The notes under the pieces: generated by a model | What the model saw: the letters and a program-made list of their open reading frames with translations, nothing else | What the model was told of the DNA's origin: nothing | The model's database searches: none | Made by a program: the position numbers and the translations under genes | Assembly (NCBI GenBank): GCA_004556565.1 | Contig: SFGN01000002.1 | Coordinates: forward strand, 1-64,000 | Source of the DNA: Lachnospiraceae bacterium | Lineage (GTDB): Bacteria > Bacillota_A > Clostridia > Lachnospirales > Lachnospiraceae | DNA length: 64,000 bases | Direction of reading: 5' to 3' | In this document: positions 1 to 6,272 of the stretch, piece by piece | How the letters are laid out: each line of letters begins with the position of its first letter | Position numbering within the stretch: position 1 is the first letter of the stretch

Positions 1-178
1 GACAGGATTATGGACTACGGTTATGGCTGCAAGGATCAATTTTTTAATTCATGGCTCAGTTTTTAGTTCAGATGCTGTTCCGTGAATAATTCAGGATGAA
101 TATGAAATATTTAACAAAACTCAGCCGATTGAATCTGATTTTGATAAAGTTGTAAAAGAAATTGAAAATAAACGATAG
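1..178 (+). pseudogene. decayed gene tail, possibly RhuM-like
   Basis: No intact reading frame covers this stretch. Coding-like pieces lie in different frames: an open frame from the window edge to a stop near 66, a short one ending at a stop near 85-90, and a 30-codon one from 86 to a TAG at 176-178. The last piece contains YEIFNKTQPIESDFDK, which from memory resembles the C-terminal end of RhuM-family virulence/defence-island proteins. The match is short and unsupported by any search, so the name is tentative. The AT-rich composition and nearby yhcG remnant fit a decayed accessory region. Confidence 0.3.
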
Positions 179-231
179 ATGTTGTTGAACAAAATTGACG
201 TAACTGTAAAAAATATTCAATAAGTCAGTTT

Positions 232-271
232 ACATTCATATCGAAATAGTGGTTTGTTTTGATATGAATGT
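232..271. repeat. hairpin element copy A
   Basis: An 11-bp perfect inverted repeat, ACATTCATATC at 232-242 and GATATGAATGT at 261-271, with an 18-nt loop. The right arm runs into the first possible ATG of the yhcG remnant and is followed by TTGAATGAAG. A related hairpin at 1069-1108 lies in the opposite orientation, judging from the shared flank (GTTGAATG here, CATTCAAC there). Confidence 0.6.
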
Positions 272-885
272 TGAATGAAGTGGCTAATGAAAATTGGACT
301 GTAAGAGTGTTGGAACGTAATATTAAAAGTGGATATTATAAGAGAATGCTGTCTACACAGTTGCCAGATACGGAGAATAAAACATTAGAATTTGTTAAGG
401 ATCCGTTTGTGCTGGAATTTATGGGAGTAAAGCAAAATGATGGACATTTAGAAAGTGATATTTAAAAGGCTATTATTAGCAATCTTCAAATATTTTTATT
501 AGAAATGGGAAAAGGATTTTCATTTGTTGGTAGACAGATGAGAATTTGCACGGAAACAACAGATTTTTATATTGATTTAGTTTTTAACAATTATATTTTG
601 AAGTGTTTTGTACTTATTGACTTAAAAACAACAAAGTTAACGCATCAAGATATTGGGCAAATGGATATGTATGTGCGTATGTTTGATGATTTGAAACGTA
701 GGGAAGATGATAATCCCACTATTGGTATTATTTTTTGTACGGACAAAGATGAAACGATGGTTAAATATTCTGTTCTGCATGAAAATCAACAGATTTTTGC
801 TTCTAAATATATGACTGTCTTACCTACTGTCGAAGAGTTGCAAAGAGAATTAGAAAGAAATCAATTGATATATAATCAGGATTAA
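268..885 (+). pseudogene. YhcG/DUF1016 PDDEXK nuclease remnant
   Basis: Two pieces of one gene in the same frame (268-465 and 505-885) are separated by an in-frame TAA at 463-465; translation continues sensibly across it. The sequence aligns with the C-terminal 60 percent of the intact paralogue at 2966-3997: NWTVRVLERNIK here, GWSVRQLERQIN there. It keeps the nuclease core FYIDLVFNNYILKCFVLIDLK and the LTHQDIGQMDMYV motif. The N-terminal DUF1016 domain (about the first 135 residues) is missing and replaced by the hairpin at 232-271. By eye, protein identity to the paralogue is around 60 percent, so this is not a recent tandem copy. Family knowledge: YhcG proteins are PD-(D/E)XK nucleases often found near restriction-modification and defence genes. 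Expected to be non-functional. Confidence 0.85.
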
Positions 886-928
886 AAGGTTTTGAGCGAG
901 AATAAGCAGATATTATTTGGCATATTTC

Positions 929-954
929 AATTGGCTGCACGTGTGTAGCCAATT
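929..954. repeat. short inverted repeat near yhcG remnant
   Basis: AATTGGCT at 929-936 pairs with AGCCAATT at 947-954 around a 10-nt loop. It lies about 45 nt after the end of the yhcG remnant and has no following T-tract, so it is not a convincing terminator. The 16-nt core resembles the hairpin at 2870-2885 upstream of the intact yhcG (CACG, TGTAGC and AATTT shared). The rest of the 886-1307 gap holds the hairpin at 1069-1108, an ACAAATTT/AAATTTGT repeat near 1180-1200 and no convincing gene. Confidence 0.45.
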
Positions 955-1068
955 TGGTATAGTGTAGTTGTGAGATTGAAATTCGGATGTTTGTTCCTCA
1001 AATTTATGTCAGAGATGTCAGCAGAAATCTCAGAGATATTTTCCAGGAAAATAAAAATGAAGCATTCA

Positions 1069-1108
1069 ACATTCATACCGAAATTGCGTAGCATATCGGT
1101 ATGAATGT
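1069..1108. repeat. hairpin element copy B (inverted)
   Basis: A 13-bp perfect inverted repeat, ACATTCATACCGA at 1069-1081 and TCGGTATGAATGT at 1096-1108, with a 14-nt loop. Its reverse complement aligns with copy A at 232-271 and continues into the flank GTTGAATG. The two copies therefore bracket the yhcG remnant in opposite orientation, about 830 bp apart. Confidence 0.65.
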
Positions 1109-1307
1109 CAAATAGTAAAATGTAATTCGAGAGATACTGTCTTCTGAATATCCACCTGAATACTTTGTACGTACTATGATTACAAATTTGTGACCTAAAT
1201 TTGTGTAAAGGCAAAAATCGTAGCATCAGTCATTGGGGATTTTTAAAATTACACGAATTTCTGGCTGATGGACAAACTTTTTTACTATGAGATTTGGAGG
1301 TGTTTTT

Positions 1308-1730
1308 ATGCAAGATGCACAAAAATGTTTTAAACTGCATTCTGAATACAAACCTACCGGCGATCAGCCGCAGGCGATCGAAGCACTTGTGAAAGGCTTC
1401 AAAGAAGGTAACCAGTGCCAGACCCTTCTCGGCGTCACCGGTTCCGGAAAGACTTTTACGATGGCAAACATCATTGCAAAATTGAATAAACCAACATTAG
1501 TCATAGCACACAATAAGACCCTGGCAGTACAGCTCTACGGAGAATTCAAGGAGTTCTTCCCGGAGAATGCAGTGGAGTATTTTGTGTCCTATTATGGCTT
1601 TAAGCTATTATCAGTGTTAAATTGTCCATTTTGTCCAGATAATCCGGAGGGTTTGGATGAAATAACACAGGATGGACAGGATAATAGGAAATGGATTTGT
1701 GACCTGGATTCGTGTAATGAAGTAAAGTGA
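1308..1730 (+). pseudogene. uvrB 5' fragment with foreign tail
   Basis: The first ~100 residues are UvrB: PTGDQPQAIEAL, Walker A GVTGSGKT, AHNKTLAVQLYGEFKEFF and ENAVEYFVSYY. Homology to intact uvrB (4166) stops abruptly near 1605, after the codons for VSYY and just before the beta-hairpin YDYYQPEAYVP that grips DNA. A 41-residue unrelated tail follows with two Cys pairs (NCPFC, CDLDSC), zinc-ribbon-like. The stop TGA at 1728-1730 is formed by the first bases of the IS3 left end; without the IS the frame would run on about 18 codons to a TAG. I start it at 1308 because GGAGG lies 7 nt upstream; an upstream ATG at 1287 has no ribosome binding site. Missing helicase motifs mean no repair function. 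Confidence 0.85.
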
Positions 1731-1823
1731 ACCCATTTGTCAAGACACTTTTTTAAAAAAATTAAGTTGGATTTCGGAAGGGATAATCCCGTCCTTTATC
1801 TCCCTTGTTTACCCACTAAGTGT

Positions 1824-1892
1824 GGATATATGAACTGTCAAGGGTGTGCTGCCTGGCAGCTTCCGGAGGAACCCTTTACAGTTCATATATCC
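1824..1892. repeat. long hairpin in the 3' part of the IS
   Basis: GGATATATGAACTGT at 1824-1838 pairs perfectly with ACAGTTCATATATCC at 1878-1892. Inside it AAGGGT (1840-1845) pairs with ACCCTT (1871-1876), and GCTGCCTGGCAGC forms a small central hairpin. It sits between the IS left end and the stop of orfB. It may be a structured non-coding part of the IS or a terminator-like block to read-through. Confidence 0.6.
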
Positions 1893-1926
1893 GCGCTTAC
1901 CCTTCGGAAAGGGAGAGACAGGATAA

Positions 1927-2447
1927 TTACCTGTCCCAGTAGACTTCCTCAGGCGTGCGGTATTTCAACCGTGAGTGTGGACGCTCGTGATTATAAAAGT
2001 TCATGTAATTATTGATACCGATACGTGCTTCTCTTGGTGTCTCAAATGCATTTGGATACACATCCTCATATTTTATGGTTCGCCAGAGCCTTTCCACAAA
2101 GATATTGTCGTAAGCACGACCACGGTGATCCATACTGATTCTGGATCCGGCATCCAGAAAAATCTGTGTGAATTATTTTGCCGTGGATATACGGCCTGTA
2201 TGCCCATTTCCTGCATATGCCGAAGGACTGCTTTGTGATTGATCAGATAATGCTCTTTTTCATTAAGATACCAGCAAATACGACGATATCCATACATTGG
2301 GTATCGGGTATAGATTTTGTCAATCAACTGCTTAATGTACAGATCTTCTGTGGAATGTGGAGCCGGCTGATAATAGAGCCCGCTTCTATTAAGTCCCAGA
2401 AGGCTGGACTGTACAGAAATGGGAAGAGTTGATCCATTCATATCCAC
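1927..2447 (-). pseudogene. IS3 OrfB transposase, core deleted
   Basis: The N-terminal part (2447 down to about 2165) reads as the HTH_21 region of IS3 OrfB: RYPMYGYRRICWYLN and INHKAVLRHMQEMGIQAVYP. The C-terminal part reads LDAGSRISMDHRGRAYDNIF then VERLWRTIKYED and NHERPHSRLKYRTPEEVY, carrying the third catalytic residue (E of VERLW). The DDE centre with both Asp residues (the usual W..DITY and DQGSQ blocks) is absent, and the two parts are in different frames at about 2150-2170. The deletion removes roughly 350-400 bp judged against family length. The enzyme cannot be active. Confidence 0.85.
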
Positions 2448-2475
2448 AAGCAGTCGACGTTCCGGTACGCTAAGT

Positions 2476-2763
2476 TCAGAAACCAGATTTTTTTTTCAAC
2501 CACTCGTTTTGAGTGATGAGCTTGCCAATCTGAGCATACAAATCGTTGATCTCCGCTTCGCGTGCTTTTTGAGCCTTACGTTCTTTGGATGAGTTGTCCT
2601 GGAACAGTGTATACAGTTGATTTTCTGATTCCCGCTTCCACTTTGAAAGCATATTCGGATGAATATTGTTCTCAGCAGCAATCTCATTGATGGTGCGCTC
2701 GCCTCGAATTGCTTCAAGAACAAGCCTGGGTTTCTCCTCTGGTGAATGTTGTTGTCTTGCCAT
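2476..2763 (-). CDS. IS3-family OrfA (HTH_Tnp_1)
   Basis: A 95-residue protein beginning MARQQHSPEEKPRLVLEAI, with the helix-turn-helix typical of IS3 OrfA (INEIAAENNIHPNMLSKWKR) and a C-terminal coiled coil ending WLKKKSGF. The codons for KKK form a run of nine A on the minus strand (T9 at 2488-2496), the classic slippery site. A -1 shift there continues as NLVSELSVPERRLLVDMNGS into OrfB, giving the OrfAB fusion. OrfA itself is intact but has no functional partner here. Confidence 0.85.
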   Translation of the reverse strand: MARQQHSPEEKPRLVLEAIRGERTINEIAAENNIHPNMLSKWKRESENQLYTLFQDNSSKERKAQKAREAEINDLYAQIGKLITQNEWLKKKSGF

Positions 2764-2869
2764 AGTTGGACTCCTTTCGCTATAAAATCATAAGGGAAAT
2801 CCAACTTAAAAACAACGATTTTTTTGTCTTAATTTATGGGTTCATTATATAGAAATGACTATAGAAAAT

Positions 2870-2885
2870 GCTACACGCATGTAGC
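2870..2885. repeat. hairpin upstream of intact yhcG
   Basis: GCTACA-CGCA-TGTAGC, a 6-bp stem with a tetraloop about 80 nt before the intact yhcG start. It resembles the 929-954 inverted repeat and could mark a shared promoter-proximal element of the two yhcG-bearing segments. A second small repeat, TGCAG/CTGCA, follows near 2912-2930. Confidence 0.4.
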
Positions 2886-2965
2886 AAATTTAACTTAGTA
2901 TGAAAATTGTGCAGACAATGCCTGCATAATTAAACTAAAAAGAAATTTGAAAGGAGATGTGTCAC

Positions 2966-3997
2966 ATGAAAGAACAGGGAAAAGAATTACTTATTGCAGA
3001 ACAAAACCAAGAAGAAACATATTTGTCTATTCGTGGATCTATTATAAACGCACAAAATAAAGTTAAAGCAACTGTTAATTATGCAATGGTAAATGCGTAT
3101 TGGGAAATTGGTGAGCAAATTTATCATGCATGTGGTGAAAATGAACGTGCAACATACGGTAAACAGTTATTACAATATATATCTGAGAAATTAACAGCAG
3201 AATTTGGAAAAGGCTTTGACGTAACAAATCTTAGAAATATGAGACGCTTTTATCTGATGTTTCCAATTCGAGAGACGCTGTCTCCCGAATTAAGTTGGTC
3301 GCATTATATTAAATTAATGAGAGTGACTGATGGAACTGCGCGTGAGTTTTATGCTAAAGAGGCTGTAAAATCAGGTTGGAGTGTAAGACAATTAGAACGT
3401 CAAATTAATACTATGTTTTATCAGCGAATTCTCTCAAGTCGTGATAAAGAAAGTGTTGCAAAGGAAATTGACGTAATAGAACCAAAACCGGAATACGAAA
3501 CAATTGTTAAAGATCCATATGTACTTGAATTTCTTAATCTTCCGGCAAATGAACATTTTTATGAAAGTGATTTGGAACAAGCTTTAATTAACCATTTACA
3601 GAAGTTTTTGTTGGAACTTGGGAGAGGGTTTTCATTTGTAGCTCGTCAGAAACATATTAATTTTGACGGAAGACATTTTTATATAGACTTGGTATTCTAT
3701 AACTACATTTTAAAATGTTTTGTGCTGATTGATTTAAAAGTGGATGATTTGACGCATCAAGATATAGGACAGATGCAAATGTATGTAAATTATTATACAA
3801 GAGAATTAATGAATGAGGGAGATAATCCCCCTATTGGAATTCTTCTGTGTGCGGATAAAAGCGATACTTTAGTCCGTTATACGTTGCCGGAAGATAATAA
3901 ACAGATTTATGCGGCAAAATATTTGCCATATATGCCAACAGAAGAAGAACTTCGTAGAGAATTGAATTTGGATGACTTTAAAAAGTTGAGGGATTAA
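2966..3997 (+). CDS. YhcG/DUF1016 family PDDEXK nuclease
   Basis: A 343-residue protein with the two-domain layout of the YhcG family. The N-terminal DUF1016 domain (about 15-150) shows AYWEIGEQI, LRNMRRFYLMF and LSWSHYIKLM. The C-terminal PD-(D/E)XK domain (about 175-330) shows FYIDLVFYNYILKCFVLIDLK and THQDIGQMQMYV; the D of YIDL and the DLK are the likely metal-site residues. Start chosen at 2966: AAGGAG at 2951-2956 is 9 nt upstream, whereas the in-frame ATG at 2957 touches it. Family knowledge: these nucleases cluster with restriction-modification and other accessory genes, and their biological role is not settled. Here it is a solitary gene between an IS remnant and uvrB, in AT-rich DNA unlike the downstream genes, which suggests acquisition. 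Confidence 0.88.
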   Translation: MKEQGKELLIAEQNQEETYLSIRGSIINAQNKVKATVNYAMVNAYWEIGEQIYHACGENERATYGKQLLQYISEKLTAEFGKGFDVTNLRNMRRFYLMFPIRETLSPELSWSHYIKLMRVTDGTAREFYAKEAVKSGWSVRQLERQINTMFYQRILSSRDKESVAKEIDVIEPKPEYETIVKDPYVLEFLNLPANEHFYESDLEQALINHLQKFLLELGRGFSFVARQKHINFDGRHFYIDLVFYNYILKCFVLIDLKVDDLTHQDIGQMQMYVNYYTRELMNEGDNPPIGILLCADKSDTLVRYTLPEDNKQIYAAKYLPYMPTEEELRRELNLDDFKKLRD

Positions 3998-4018
3998 ATA
4001 AACACAGAGTGAGTGTAG

Positions 4019-4141
4019 AGATGGAGGAAAAATGAGGAAACAAAGAAAGATGAAACTGATAGTTTTAAAAAGTATTGTGAGTTACGGGATTCTGATAAAA
4101 AGTCATATTATGTAAAAGAAGGATGCAGATGTAACCATTAG
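4019..4141 (+). pseudogene. short coding remnant before uvrB
   Basis: Between yhcG and uvrB one frame is open for about 40 codons and reads protein-like: KKDETDSFKKYCELRDSDKK, then SYYVKEGCRCNH and a TAG at 4139-4141. It has no start codon in frame, so it looks like the tail of a lost gene. A different frame offers a 27-codon peptide with GGAGG before ATG at 4032, but it has a less protein-like composition. I recognise neither. No SOS box (GAAC-N4-GTTC type) was found in the space before uvrB. Confidence 0.25.
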
Positions 4142-4165
4142 ATAAAATATCGGGGAGCAATAAAT

Positions 4166-6160
4166 ATGAGTCAAGAACAAATTTTTAAGTTAGAAGCACC
4201 ATATCAGCCGACGGGCGACCAACCAGAAGCGATAGCTGCTTTGGTGAAAGGTTTCAGGGAAGGTAACCAGTGCCAGACACTTCTTGGTGTCACTGGCTCA
4301 GGTAAAACCTTTACCATGGCAAACGTAATCCAACAATTGAATAGACCAACGCTGATCATAGCTCACAATAAGACCCTGGCGGCACAGCTCTATGGAGAAT
4401 TCAAGGAGTTCTTCCCGGAGAACGCAGTCGAGTATTTTGTGTCCTACTACGATTACTACCAGCCGGAGGCTTATGTTCCGTCCTCAGATACCTATATTGC
4501 GAAGGATTCTGCCATTAACGAGGAGATTGACAAGCTTCGTCTTTCTGCTACGATGGCACTGACTGAACGGCGGGATGTGATTATCGTTGCCAGCGTATCC
4601 TGTATTTACGGCCTGGGGAGTCCGACGGATTATCAGAACATGGTGATTTCCCTGCGTCCGGGGATGATAAAAGACCGGGACGAGCTGATGTCAAAGCTGA
4701 TAGAGATTCAATATGAAAGGAATGACATGGATTTCCACAGGGGAACTTTCCGTGTGAGAGGGGATGTGCTGGAGGTTATTCCGGCTTATGAGACAGATAC
4801 AGCTATCAGGGTTGAATTTTTCGGGGATGAGATTGACCGGATCACCGAGATTGATATTCTTACCGGAGAAATCAAAGGAGAGCTGAAGCATACGGCAATC
4901 TTTCCTGCGTCTCATTATGTGGTGGACAAGGAAAATATTGAGCGTGCGGTGAAGGCAATTGAAGAGGAACTGGAAGAGCGGGTGAAGGAATTTAAGCGTC
5001 AGGATAAGCTTCTGGAAGCCCAGAGAATTGCAGAGCGGACGAATTTTGATATAGAAATGCTTAGAGAAACCGGTTTTTGTTCCGGTATTGAGAATTATTC
5101 CAGGCATTTGGCCGGGCTGGAGCCGGGGCAGCCGCCTTATACTTTGATCGACTATTTTCCGGATGATTTTATCATGATGATCGATGAATCACATAAAACA
5201 GTCCCCCAGATAGGGGGAATGTACAACGGGGATCAGTCCAGGAAAAGTACACTCGTGGATTATGGATTCCGCCTGCCGTCTGCAAAGGACAACCGTCCCT
5301 TGAATTTTCAGGAGTTTGAAAGTAAAATAAACCAGGTGCTGTTTGTATCTGCAACACCGGGCATTTATGAAGAGGAACATGAACTGCTCCGTGCCGAACA
5401 GGTTATTCGGCCGACAGGGCTTCTCGACCCGGAGGTGGAAGTACGCCCGGTTGAAGGGCAGATCGATGACCTGATCGGGGAAATCAGGAAAGAAACAGCA
5501 AAGAAAAACAAGATTCTGGTTACGACTCTTACCAAACGCATGGCGGAAGACCTGACAGATTATATGAAAGAAGTCGGAATCCGGGTGAAATACCTTCATT
5601 CCGATGTGGATACACTGGAGCGTACAGAGATTATCCGGGATATGAGGATGGATGTGTTTGATGTTCTTGTGGGCATTAATCTCCTGCGGGAAGGTCTTGA
5701 TATTCCTGAGATCACGCTTGTGGCGATTCTGGATGCCGATAAGGAAGGCTTCCTGCGTTCGGAGATTTCGCTGATACAGACTATCGGAAGGGCAGCCCGT
5801 AATTCGGAAGGGCATGTCATTATGTATGCGGATACTGTTACAGATTCCATGAAGATGGCAATGGAGGAGACCAGACGGCGCCGCGAGATTCAGATGAAAT
5901 ACAATGAAGAGCATGGAATCACACCGCAGACAATCAAAAAGGCAGTGCGTGACCTGATCAGTATCTCTAAGAAAGCAGATCCACAGGAAATGCAGATGGA
6001 AAAGGATCTGGAATCTATGAGCCGGGAGGAACTGGAGAAGCTGGCGGGCAGACTGACTAAAAAGATGAAAAAAGCAGCGGCAGATCTGAATTTTGAGACC
6101 GCGGCAGAACTGCGTGACCGGCTGATTGAAGTAAAAAAAGCAATCAATGACATTGAGTAG
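4166..6160 (+). CDS. uvrB: UvrABC excinuclease subunit B
   Basis: Full-length (664 residues) UvrB, the damage-verifying helicase-like subunit of nucleotide excision repair, which is loaded by UvrA and recruits UvrC. Visible features: Walker A GVTGSGKT (41-48), the DNA-gripping beta-hairpin YYDYYQPEAYVP (about 93-104), MMIDESH, helicase motif VI QTIGRAARN, and the C-terminal UVR domain (DLNFETAAELRDRLIE) that contacts UvrC. GGGGAG lies upstream of the ATG. uvrA follows after about 110 nt, the usual pairing. Oddity: the first ~70 codons differ markedly from the displaced 5' fragment at 1308 (by eye about 75 percent DNA identity), while codons 70-95 are almost identical, so this 5' end may have been exchanged by recombination. 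Confidence 0.98.
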   Translation: MSQEQIFKLEAPYQPTGDQPEAIAALVKGFREGNQCQTLLGVTGSGKTFTMANVIQQLNRPTLIIAHNKTLAAQLYGEFKEFFPENAVEYFVSYYDYYQPEAYVPSSDTYIAKDSAINEEIDKLRLSATMALTERRDVIIVASVSCIYGLGSPTDYQNMVISLRPGMIKDRDELMSKLIEIQYERNDMDFHRGTFRVRGDVLEVIPAYETDTAIRVEFFGDEIDRITEIDILTGEIKGELKHTAIFPASHYVVDKENIERAVKAIEEELEERVKEFKRQDKLLEAQRIAERTNFDIEMLRETGFCSGIENYSRHLAGLEPGQPPYTLIDYFPDDFIMMIDESHKTVPQIGGMYNGDQSRKSTLVDYGFRLPSAKDNRPLNFQEFESKINQVLFVSATPGIYEEEHELLRAEQVIRPTGLLDPEVEVRPVEGQIDDLIGEIRKETAKKNKILVTTLTKRMAEDLTDYMKEVGIRVKYLHSDVDTLERTEIIRDMRMDVFDVLVGINLLREGLDIPEITLVAILDADKEGFLRSEISLIQTIGRAARNSEGHVIMYADTVTDSMKMAMEETRRRREIQMKYNEEHGITPQTIKKAVRDLISISKKADPQEMQMEKDLESMSREELEKLAGRLTKKMKKAAADLNFETAAELRDRLIEVKKAINDIE

Positions 6161-6272
6161 CATTTATGGAATAACCGGATAAGCCGGGCAGGGAGGTAAT
6201 CCTGAATATCCGGTTTAGGATGTGCCCGCCGGATTGACAGAAAACAAAAACAACAAAGACAGGAGATTAGAA

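Larger units (their letters stand above)
1728..2844 (-). mobile_element. IS3-family insertion sequence, internally deleted
   Basis: The ends are imperfect inverted repeats: left TGAACCCAT...AAGACA...AAGTTGGATTTC, and the same reading inward from the right end at 2844. Inside, on the minus strand, are OrfA and a broken OrfB. At about 1.1 kb it is shorter than a typical full IS3 member (1.2-1.5 kb) because the centre of orfB is missing. Flanking bases (AAAG left, TTAT right) show no target duplication, so the ends may have been altered by recombination or an adjacent deletion. The left end supplies the stop codon of the uvrB fragment. Confidence 0.85.

Noticed and set aside
927..1226. 99-residue minus-strand ORF
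   Set aside because: It covers the hairpin at 1069-1108, has no ribosome binding site seen and its protein looks random.
1728..2844. Target-site duplication of the IS
   Set aside because: Flanks AAAG and TTAT do not match, so none can be claimed.
3998..4165. LexA/SOS box for uvrB
   Set aside because: No GAAC-N4-GTTC-type site was found here or before the uvrB fragment.
5189..6163. 324-residue minus-strand ORF opposite uvrB
   Set aside because: It mirrors uvrB codons, with His/Cys/Phe-rich composition typical of antisense frames; no start signals.
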